A stretch of 64,000 nucleotides of DNA from NCBI GenBank assembly GCA_002722255.1, contig PBLD01000003.1:259336-323335 (forward strand), written 5' to 3'. The notes below the pieces were generated by a model that was not told the origin of the DNA, searched no databases, and saw nothing but the letters and a program-made list of their open reading frames with translations. The position numbers and the translations under genes are program-made. This DNA comes from Winogradskyella sp. Lineage in GTDB: Bacteria; Bacteroidota; Bacteroidia; Flavobacteriales; Flavobacteriaceae. This document shows, in pieces, positions 32,737-40,479 of the stretch; positions within the stretch are counted from its first letter, which is position 1; each line of letters begins with the position of its first letter.

Positions 32737-35274
32737 TTAACTAATATAATTCCAGATATTACGGTACTTACTCATTTGTCTGTAAGTATTCAAAATCATT
32801 TTGTGCTCAGGTAAAGCTAAGCTTGGGTCAAGCTTCAAAACCGACTTCGCATGATATCTGGCGCGTTCAAGAATGTCCTTGTCTTTTACAATATCTGCAA
32901 TTCTAAGATTTAAAACACCGCTCTGTTGTGTGCCCATGATATCTCCAGGACCTCTTAGTTTTAGGTCTACTTCTGCAATTTCAAAACCGTCACTAGAGCG
33001 TACCATGGTTTCTAAGCGCGTTTTACTGTCGTTACTCAGCTTATGTCCAGTCATTAAAATACAATAACTCTGCTCAGCACCACGACCAACACGTCCACGT
33101 AGTTGGTGTAATTGCGATAGACCAAAACGTTCAGCACTTTCAATAATCATAACCGAAGCATTTGGTACATTAACACCAACTTCAATAACAGTAGTTGCAA
33201 CCATAATGTTGGTTTTGCCTTCGGCGAAACGTTGCATCTCATAATCTTTGTCTTCGGCTTTCATTTTTCCATGAACAATAGAAATTTGATAGTCTGGTGT
33301 TGGAAACTCTCTTGAGATACTTTCGTAGCCATCCATCAAATCTTTATAGTCCATTTTTTCGCTTTCTTGAATGAGAGGATACACGACATAGATTTGTCTG
33401 CCTTTTGCAATTTCGTCTTTCATAAATCGAAAAACTTTCAGTCGATTATTGTCGTATCGATGAACTGTTTTTATCGGTTTTCTACCAGCAGGTAATTCGT
33501 CAATAATTGAAATATCTAAGTCGCCATAAACAGACATTGCCAAGGTTCTTGGAATTGGAGTAGCAGTCATGACTAGAATATGTGGTGGAATAACTGCCCC
33601 ACCAACCTCCCCAGAAGGGAGGCTTTTTAAGTGTTGCTCAATAGTTTTGATTACGGAGTCGATATCTCCAATGATTTGCTCATTTGAAAATCGAACAACT
33701 TTAAACCCGAGATCATTTAAAATTAAAGTTCGTATTTCGTCTATTTCCTGTTGCTCAATTTTATTATGATAACCACCATCAACTTCAATAACTAAATTCT
33801 TCTCTAGATTTACAAAGTCGACAATAAATTCATCTATGATATGTTGACGTCTGAATTTGAATCCTATGTTTTTGCCTCGTAAACTCTCCCATAAAATCCG
33901 TTCAGCTTCGGTGCTGTTTTTTTTGTTTTCTTGCTGTAATTCTTTCATCAATTTGTAAGTAGAAGGTCGAGCAGTTTGGTATCTGTTTAGAACCACTTTT
34001 GCGTCTTCCCTTTGGGAAGATTGAGAAGGGCCTTTTTTCCACAATTTTGATCTTTGTTTTACTCCAAAACGATGTTGTTCATCAATAATAGCAAGTCCTA
34101 AATTTTTAAATTTTACCTTATCTTCGAGCAGTGCATGAGTGCCAATTAAGATCTGTAAATTACCATTTTCGAGATTTTCATGAATAATTCTTCTATCTGA
34201 AGTTTTAGTTGAACCAGTTAATAATGAAATACTGATATTCAATTCATTACACCATTCTAATAATCCGTTGTAATGCTGAACTGACAAAATTTCAGTTGGC
34301 GCCATTAAACAGCACTGAAAACCGTTGTCAAGTCCCATGAGCATTGACATAAACCCAACTATAGTTTTGCCAGATCCTACATCTCCTTGTAAAAGACGGT
34401 TCATTTGTGCATTGCTTCCTAAATCTGCTCTAATTTCTTTAAGAACACGTTTCTGCGCATTGGTTAAATCGAATGGTAAATGGTCTTTGAAAAAGGTGTT
34501 GAAATAGTCTCCTACTTTTTCAAAAGCGAAGCCTTTTATTTTTGATTTGTGGATTAAATTTTTCAGAATTAATTGCAATTGAATGTAGAATAATTCTTCA
34601 AATTTTAGTCGAAATTGTGCTCTCGAAAGCAGCTCTGGAGACTTCGGAAAATGCACATTAAAAAGTGCATCAGATTTTGATAATAATTTTAATTCTCCTC
34701 TAATTGTATCCGATAAAGTTTCAGCATAACGTCCTTTGGTTTCCAAAAATAATTGTTGCATTATTTTGTTTACAACACGATTTGTTATCCCTTTATTTGA
34801 TAGTTTTTCGGTAGACGGATAAATGGCTTGCATGGCAGAACGCAAGTTTTTTTTGTGATCTGACAGCAGTTCTATTTCAGGATGTGGCATACTAAATTTG
34901 CCATTAAACCAATTGGTTTTACCAAAAATAACGTAAGGCTGTCCTGTTTTTAAGCTTTCTCTTATCCATTTTTGTCCTCTAAACCATACGAGTTCCATAA
35001 CTCCAGTATCGTCTCTAAATTCAGCAACCAAGCGTTTACCGCGTTTTTGAGCAACCTCTCTAAAGCTGGTTATTTGTCCAATAACTTGTACTTCGGCATT
35101 ATTGCGTTGTAATTGGTTGATTTTATAGTATTTGGTACGGTCAATGTAACGGTTTGGGAAGAGGTTAATCAAGTCCTGATAGGTGTGAATACCCAATTCT
35201 GAGCGTAATAAATCAGCTCGGTTAGGTCCAACGCCTTTAAGGTAATCGATAGGTGTTTGTAAGTTCACACTCAT
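32737..35274 (-). CDS. recG: ATP-dependent DNA helicase RecG with in-frame DUF559 nuclease insertion
   Basis: RecG remodels stalled replication forks and branched DNA. Here it is 845 residues, about 145 more than usual. The N-terminal wedge (OB fold, about 55-150) and Walker A GDVGSGKT (297-304) are normal, as are DEQH (398-401) and, much later, TATPIPRT (570-577). Between them, residues about 415-562 are foreign: TARPSTYKLMKELQQENKK...ILWESLRGKNIGFKFRRQHIID, then VDFVN (Asp486) and VIEVDGGYH (Glu497, Asp499), the layout of DUF559/Vsr-like endonucleases. The insertion sits between motif II and motif III, where the normal sequence runs KLWKK then PPHILVMT. Removing it leaves about 697 residues, the standard length. 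Confidence 0.93.
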   Translation of the reverse strand: MSVNLQTPIDYLKGVGPNRADLLRSELGIHTYQDLINLFPNRYIDRTKYYKINQLQRNNAEVQVIGQITSFREVAQKRGKRLVAEFRDDTGVMELVWFRGQKWIRESLKTGQPYVIFGKTNWFNGKFSMPHPEIELLSDHKKNLRSAMQAIYPSTEKLSNKGITNRVVNKIMQQLFLETKGRYAETLSDTIRGELKLLSKSDALFNVHFPKSPELLSRAQFRLKFEELFYIQLQLILKNLIHKSKIKGFAFEKVGDYFNTFFKDHLPFDLTNAQKRVLKEIRADLGSNAQMNRLLQGDVGSGKTIVGFMSMLMGLDNGFQCCLMAPTEILSVQHYNGLLEWCNELNISISLLTGSTKTSDRRIIHENLENGNLQILIGTHALLEDKVKFKNLGLAIIDEQHRFGVKQRSKLWKKGPSQSSQREDAKVVLNRYQTARPSTYKLMKELQQENKKNSTEAERILWESLRGKNIGFKFRRQHIIDEFIVDFVNLEKNLVIEVDGGYHNKIEQQEIDEIRTLILNDLGFKVVRFSNEQIIGDIDSVIKTIEQHLKSLPSGEVGGAVIPPHILVMTATPIPRTLAMSVYGDLDISIIDELPAGRKPIKTVHRYDNNRLKVFRFMKDEIAKGRQIYVVYPLIQESEKMDYKDLMDGYESISREFPTPDYQISIVHGKMKAEDKDYEMQRFAEGKTNIMVATTVIEVGVNVPNASVMIIESAERFGLSQLHQLRGRVGRGAEQSYCILMTGHKLSNDSKTRLETMVRSSDGFEIAEVDLKLRGPGDIMGTQQSGVLNLRIADIVKDKDILERARYHAKSVLKLDPSLALPEHKMILNTYRQMSKYRNIWNYIS
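33589..34032 (-). mobile_element. DUF559-encoding segment inserted in recG
   Basis: A roughly 444-base segment (148 codons) interrupts recG without breaking the frame. Its ends are similar and inverted: CAACCTCCCCAGAAGGGAGG at 33603-33622, and on the minus strand CAATCTTCCCAAAGGGAAGA (34023-34004). Each end is itself a small palindrome (CCTCCC/GGGAGG; TCTTCCC/GGGAAGA). The body encodes a PD-(D/E)xK-like DUF559 domain. No target duplication could be made out by eye. Whether it is cut from the RNA or protein, or merely tolerated, cannot be told; no intein splicing motifs are seen. Confidence 0.6.
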
Positions 35275-35397
35275 AGTTGCGAATTTACCAAATTCTTATA
35301 AAGGGATAATTCTAAAATTTTGTTATTTCTAATCTATTAGGTTTAGTGTTTGTTTTAAAAGTTTTACTTTGGTCTAATCCTTGATTTAATCAGAATT

Positions 35398-37371
35398 ATG
35401 AAAAAATTATTGGTTGTTTGTCTGCTGTTCATTTCGGTGTTTTCTAATGCACAGCAAACGGATTATGTGGATTATAAAAGCGCTAAAACATATTTAGGAA
35501 TAACTCCAGATTCTTCCAAAGTATATGGTAAAGTTTGGTACAATTTGGAAATTTTAAAATCAACAGATTCAATTTTTTTAGATGCTGTAGATATGAAATT
35601 TGACAATGTTTATATTCGAACAGAAGGCGATAAGGAGTCTTTAGATTTTAGATTTTATGATGATAAGATTTATTTTAAATACCCATTTGAAAAGGAAAAA
35701 AAATACACGATATTTTTTGATTATATAGCTTACCCTAAAAAAGCGATGTATTTTTTGGAGAGAAATGATAAGTGGCAAGTTTGGACACAAGGCCAAGGGA
35801 AGTATACCAGTAATTGGTTGCCAAGTATAGATGACGTTAATGATAAAATCATATTTAATATAGGTTTTATTGATTGTGATTTAGATACATTTTTGTCGAA
35901 TGGTGTTCAATCGTTAAGTGTTCCTTTGCCAGACAACTGTATGAAATATCAATACAATATGCAAAAGCCTATGTCAAGTTACTTGGTTGCTTTTGTTGTG
36001 GGTAATTATGAGGTTAAAAAAGAAACTTCAAAAAGTGGTATTCCTTTAGAGTATTACTATTACCCGGAAGATTCTTTAAAAGTTGAGCCTACGTATCGTT
36101 ACTCTAAGCAGATGTTCGACTTTTTAGAGGAAGAAATTGGATTTGCCTATCCTTGGCAAAACTACAAACAAGTGCCAGTACACGATTTTTTGTACGCTGG
36201 TATGGAAAATACAAGCTGTACCATTTTTTCAGATGCTTTTATGGTAGATGATATAGGTTTTAATGATAAAAGCTATGTTAATGTTAATGCGCATGAATTG
36301 GCGCATCAATGGTTTGGTGATTTGGTAACGGCAACGTCTGGTGAACATCATTGGTTGCAAGAAGGCTTTGCGACATACTATGCCTTGTTAGCAGAGCGCG
36401 ATATTTTTGGTGATAATCATTATTATTTCAAATTATATGAATCTGCTGTAGATTTGGGACGACAAGATTTAGCAGGTGATGGCACGTCGCTTCTAAATGC
36501 AAAGTCGAGTAGTTTAACCTTTTATCAGCGTGGTGCGTGGGTGCTTCATGCATTGAGGGGTTTGGTTGGTGACGATGTGTTTAAAAAGGCTGTGAAAGCC
36601 TATTTGGATAAACACCAGTTTAAAAACGTTAAAACTTCAGATTTTATAAATGAAGTAGAGCGTTTTTATGGTAAATCGCTAAATAGATTTGTTGATGTGT
36701 GGATTAAGCAAAAGGATTTTCCTGTTGATGCTGCTTTTGGATTGCTTCAAAATGAATCTACTTTTATTAACGAGTATCTCATGGTAGATTGCCAGGCAAA
36801 AACCTCTAAGTGTAAAGAGTATTTAAGATATTATGTTTCAGACGAAGCAAAGGTTAAAGTGATTTCTCAAATGCCAGAATTGGTAACAAATGATACCTTT
36901 AAGCATGGTTTTAAGGTAAGGCAAGCAATTTCGCAATACGTAAGGCAAATACCAAAAGAGCTAAAGGAAAACTATGAAACGTTGTTAGATGATAAGTCTT
37001 ACGTAACTATAGAAAATGCTTTGTATAATCTTTGGAACACTTTTCCTGAGGATAGAGCAAAATACTTATCTAAAACGAGAAATATAGTTGGCTTTAATGA
37101 CAAGAATGTGCGTTTGCTATGGATTGCTTTAAATCTTAATACACCATTTTATCAGGCCGATAATAAACAAGGCTTATTTGAAGAGTTAGTAAGCTACACA
37201 GATGAGCGCTACAATGCAGACTTGCGTATGAATGCTTTTAATTATCTTAATCTTATGAATGCATGTAATGATACTTGTAAATCTAATCTCGAAAAAGCTA
37301 AATCGCATCATAACTGGAGAATGGTTAAGTTTGCAAAAGATATGTCCGAAAAATTAGAGAACAAAAAATAA
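35398..37371 (+). CDS. M1 family metallopeptidase (aminopeptidase)
   Basis: A 657-residue exported aminopeptidase with signal peptide MKKLLVVCLLFISVFSNAQ. The M1 exopeptidase motif GMEN (268-271) and the zinc motif HELAH (299-303) with downstream Glu322 (WLQEGFATYYALL) are intact. The N-terminal beta domain (about 20-205) and helical C-terminal region are in place. It would release N-terminal residues from peptides in the periplasm. The stop TAA overlaps the ATG of the patatin gene by one base, so the two are translationally coupled. Confidence 0.92.
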   Translation: MKKLLVVCLLFISVFSNAQQTDYVDYKSAKTYLGITPDSSKVYGKVWYNLEILKSTDSIFLDAVDMKFDNVYIRTEGDKESLDFRFYDDKIYFKYPFEKEKKYTIFFDYIAYPKKAMYFLERNDKWQVWTQGQGKYTSNWLPSIDDVNDKIIFNIGFIDCDLDTFLSNGVQSLSVPLPDNCMKYQYNMQKPMSSYLVAFVVGNYEVKKETSKSGIPLEYYYYPEDSLKVEPTYRYSKQMFDFLEEEIGFAYPWQNYKQVPVHDFLYAGMENTSCTIFSDAFMVDDIGFNDKSYVNVNAHELAHQWFGDLVTATSGEHHWLQEGFATYYALLAERDIFGDNHYYFKLYESAVDLGRQDLAGDGTSLLNAKSSSLTFYQRGAWVLHALRGLVGDDVFKKAVKAYLDKHQFKNVKTSDFINEVERFYGKSLNRFVDVWIKQKDFPVDAAFGLLQNESTFINEYLMVDCQAKTSKCKEYLRYYVSDEAKVKVISQMPELVTNDTFKHGFKVRQAISQYVRQIPKELKENYETLLDDKSYVTIENALYNLWNTFPEDRAKYLSKTRNIVGFNDKNVRLLWIALNLNTPFYQADNKQGLFEELVSYTDERYNADLRMNAFNYLNLMNACNDTCKSNLEKAKSHHNWRMVKFAKDMSEKLENKK

Positions 37372-38255
37372 TGCGAGCATTAGTAATTTCAGGAGGTGGA
37401 AGTAAAGGTGCTTTTGCAGGTGGAGTAGCGCAATACCTTATGGAGCGCGAAAAACGAGAGTATGATATGTTTTTAGGAACATCAACAGGAAGTCTGTTAG
37501 TGCCTCATTTAGCATTGGGTAAAATCGGTAAGCTTTATGATATTTTTACTAACGTTCAGCAACAAGATATTTTTAGTGTAAGTCCCTTTGTACAGCGCAA
37601 AAAAGGGGATAGAGAGTATGTGTCTATTGATTTTGTAAACTCATTGTGGCAGTTTGTAAGAATGAAACGTACTTTTGGCGAAAGTAAGGCGCTTAGAAAG
37701 CATATAAGGAAACATTTTACTATTGAGGAGTATCAACAGATTAAGCGTGAAAAACATGATGTGGTGGTTACAGTAAGTAATCTGTCTATGAATAGAGTAG
37801 AGTATAAGTCTATAAATGATTGTACCTACGATGAGTTTTGTAATTGGATATGGATTTCGTGTAATTATATTCCTTTTATGTCTTTGGCAATGGTTGATGG
37901 TTATGAGTATGCAGATGGTGGATTGGGGTGTGTAATCCCTATAAGAGAAGCTATTTTAAGAGGTGCAACAGAAGTGGATGCTATTGTTCTCGAAGCCGAA
38001 AACCTTGGTAAGCAACGTGTGCTTGGAAAAAACCCATTTTCATTAATGATGAATTTATTTGGGCACTTACTCGACCAGGTAGAGCGAAGCGATATTATTA
38101 TAGGTCAACTTGCAGCAAAAAACAGAAACGTAAAATTAAATCTTTATTATACGCCTAAGAGTTTAACTGAAAATTCTCTAATTTTTAGTAAGCGTTTAAT
38201 GGAAAAGTGGTGGGAACAAGGCTATGATTATGCTGAGAAAAAGCATTCGGAGTAA
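37371..38255 (+). CDS. Patatin-like phospholipase
   Basis: A 294-residue cytoplasmic-type patatin. The oxyanion loop GGGSKGAF is at residues 8-15, the nucleophile Ser38 lies in GTSTG, and the catalytic Asp182 in ADGGLG; a Ser-Asp dyad is complete. Family members hydrolyse phospholipids or acyl esters. No signal peptide is seen. It is coupled to the M1 peptidase gene by TAATG overlap and ends next to a convergent gene with the two stop codons touching. Confidence 0.88.
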   Translation: MRALVISGGGSKGAFAGGVAQYLMEREKREYDMFLGTSTGSLLVPHLALGKIGKLYDIFTNVQQQDIFSVSPFVQRKKGDREYVSIDFVNSLWQFVRMKRTFGESKALRKHIRKHFTIEEYQQIKREKHDVVVTVSNLSMNRVEYKSINDCTYDEFCNWIWISCNYIPFMSLAMVDGYEYADGGLGCVIPIREAILRGATEVDAIVLEAENLGKQRVLGKNPFSLMMNLFGHLLDQVERSDIIIGQLAAKNRNVKLNLYYTPKSLTENSLIFSKRLMEKWWEQGYDYAEKKHSE

Positions 38256-38774
38256 TTACCACATCTCACCAACTTCTTCTTTTATAAATGAAAGCGCTGC
38301 ATTGCTTGGTGCAGGTTTATCCATAAGCTCAGTTAAAACCACTTCGCGCAACTTGTCTGCGCTATCTGTTTTTTCATTCATGTTTGCTTTTCTAATCAAT
38401 TGAATGGTGGCATTTTTTGCAGCTAAAATTATACTCCAACATTGGTCACTAACGTAGATTTGTTGGGTTAGATTATGTTCAAATTCCTGCTCAATCGTAG
38501 CTATAAGTAAATTCTCGTAATTATCTTTATTTGAAGATGTTGGGTTGGTTCTTGTTAATAAACTCTGTGGTTTAATACGTTCTAGAAAAAGAGACATGCG
38601 TTCGTACGCTTGAAGTCTTAATGGGAATGATTCTTTTTGTAAATCTTTTGTGAGTAAAAAATGACGTCTTTTGTTTTCGTTATCCATTTGCTCTCTAAAA
38701 AACAAATAGGCAATAGCACCCGTTATAAGTGCAGGAATTGTGTACATTAAAAGATTAAGAAGTTGTTGTTCCAT
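38256..38774 (-). CDS. Membrane-anchored protein of unknown function
   Basis: A 172-residue protein with one N-terminal membrane helix (about 5-22) and a helical cytoplasmic body (MDNENKRRHFLLTKDLQKESFPLRLQAYERMSLFLERIKP...). I recognise no named family; proteins of this shape are common next to glutamate-synthase-like genes in Flavobacteriaceae. It starts 4 bases after the stop of that gene, so the two are an operon. A longer frame from 38810 would overlap the upstream gene and lacks family support. Confidence 0.7.
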   Translation of the reverse strand: MEQQLLNLLMYTIPALITGAIAYLFFREQMDNENKRRHFLLTKDLQKESFPLRLQAYERMSLFLERIKPQSLLTRTNPTSSNKDNYENLLIATIEQEFEHNLTQQIYVSDQCWSIILAAKNATIQLIRKANMNEKTDSADKLREVVLTELMDKPAPSNAALSFIKEEVGEMW

Positions 38775-38778
38775 AAAA

Positions 38779-40341
38779 TTAGTTATCCTTTTTGCCGCCA
38801 AGATAAACACAATCTTTTAATTCTTGCATATTTTTAAAAGCAACTGGTGTCTTTTCGTAATTAAAGGTGTGCTTAAACTCTTTTGTTAGGTTATGATCAT
38901 CTACGTTCATTTCAATGTCACGCATATTAAATTGGCAAGGGTGTTCATAACCTGCTGCATGCGTAATTTCCATAAGTTCCTTTCTAAAGGTTTTAAAATA
39001 CTGTGCTAAACGCTCAGATTTTAGAGGAACATTAATGCCATTTTGTAACCACTTTTTCTGGGTGGCCACACCAGCAGGACAGCGGTTGGTATGGCAAATT
39101 TGTGCTTGTATGCATCCAATACTCATCATAGCCTCGCGTGCAACATTAATACAATCTACTCCCATTGCAAATGCCATTGCTGCTTTTGCGGGAAATCCGA
39201 GTTTTCCACTGCCAATAAAAACAATACGTTCGGTAAGATTATGTTTTTGAAAAAGTTTATACAAATCACTAAATCCATAAACCCAAGGTAAAGAGACATG
39301 ATCCGCAAAACTTGGTGGTGCTGCACCTGTACCACCTTCGCCACCATCAATGGTAATAAAGTCTGGACCACAGTTTTCCTTTTCCATAATCTCAGCAAGT
39401 TCTTCCCATTGGTCTAATTTTCCAATAGCAGCTTTTATACCAACAGGTAAACCTGTAGCTTCGGCAATATTTTCCACAAAATCTACCAATTCTGGCACCG
39501 TAGAAAATGCCTTGTGATTTGGAGGTGATAATACAGTTTTACCAACTTCAACACCTCTAATTTCTGCTATTTCTTGAGTGATTTTTTTTCCGGGAAGAAC
39601 TCCGCCTTTTCCAGGTTTTGCACCTTGAGATAGTTTTACTTCAATAGCTCTTATAAACGGATTATCCTCAACTAATTTTACCATTTTTTCCATTGAAAAG
39701 CCTCCATCTTCGGCACGTACTCCAAAATAACCTGTACCAAAATGGAATATGACATCACCACCGTTACTATGATATGGAGATAAACCTCCTTCACCAGTAT
39801 TATGGTATGCATCAGCTAGCTTAACACCTTTGTTTAAAGATTCTATGGCTTTTGCGGACAAAGAACCAAAACTCATTGCAGATACATTGATAATTGAAGC
39901 TGGTCGGTAAGGTCGTTTACGTTCATTATAGGCACCCATTACTTTTGCACAAGGCGCAAAGGTTTTGTCTAGTGCGCTTGGGTGATTTTTTTCAACCTTA
40001 TAAGGCATCATAGCATTGTTTATAAAAATATGCTGATGTGCATAGATATCTCTATCTGTACCAAAGCCTTCATAGTTGTTTTCCTGTTTTGCCGATGCAT
40101 AAATCCACCCACGTTCTATACGGTTAAAAGGTAATTCCTCACGATTGTTAGCAACAAAATATTGACGCATTTCGGGTCCTATGCTTTCTAGTAAGTATCG
40201 TAAATGACCTACTATTGGGAAATTATGACTAATAGTATGTTTACGCTGAAAAAAGATGTCTCTTATAGCTACGAGTGCTAAAAAAATGATAATCCAAAGC
40301 CACCAAGGTATATTGCCTAAGAATTCTAAAATGGAATCCAT
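38779..40341 (-). CDS. FMN-binding glutamate synthase-like protein (GltB central domain, YerD-type)
   Basis: A 520-residue protein with an N-terminal membrane helix (about 9-25) followed by the FMN/glutamate-synthase barrel of GltB. Landmarks: NVSAMSFGSLSAKAIESLNKG, GEGGLSPYHSNGGDVIFHFGTGYFGVR, KLSQGAKPGKGGVLPGKKI, FITIDGGEGGTGAAPPSF, and the cysteine cluster CIQAQICHTNRCPAGVATQ for a 3Fe-4S centre. The amidotransferase half of true GltB is missing, so it probably uses ammonia or has another role. It is cotranscribed with a small membrane protein at 38256. Confidence 0.87.
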   Translation of the reverse strand: MDSILEFLGNIPWWLWIIIFLALVAIRDIFFQRKHTISHNFPIVGHLRYLLESIGPEMRQYFVANNREELPFNRIERGWIYASAKQENNYEGFGTDRDIYAHQHIFINNAMMPYKVEKNHPSALDKTFAPCAKVMGAYNERKRPYRPASIINVSAMSFGSLSAKAIESLNKGVKLADAYHNTGEGGLSPYHSNGGDVIFHFGTGYFGVRAEDGGFSMEKMVKLVEDNPFIRAIEVKLSQGAKPGKGGVLPGKKITQEIAEIRGVEVGKTVLSPPNHKAFSTVPELVDFVENIAEATGLPVGIKAAIGKLDQWEELAEIMEKENCGPDFITIDGGEGGTGAAPPSFADHVSLPWVYGFSDLYKLFQKHNLTERIVFIGSGKLGFPAKAAMAFAMGVDCINVAREAMMSIGCIQAQICHTNRCPAGVATQKKWLQNGINVPLKSERLAQYFKTFRKELMEITHAAGYEHPCQFNMRDIEMNVDDHNLTKEFKHTFNYEKTPVAFKNMQELKDCVYLGGKKDN

Positions 40342-40479
40342 AATATGAAATAAAAATTTGGACTAAGATATTGAAAATTGATGATATGAAACTCTTGATA
40401 TTTTGTTTATAATTATTGAATTTTATGTATGGAAAAGCCTAAGACAATGTGTAATTTCACAGTTTGAAAAAATGAAGTC

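Noticed and set aside
33589..34032. Intein in RecG
   Set aside because: No N-terminal Cys/Ser block A, no TxxH block B and no HN-C/S/T at the C-terminal junction; only a nuclease domain is seen.
31683..40461. The same 12-mer TGTAATTTCACA before the genes at 31761 and 40480
   Set aside because: Matches of 12 bases are expected by chance in 64 kb of AT-rich DNA, and neither has a TTG at promoter distance.
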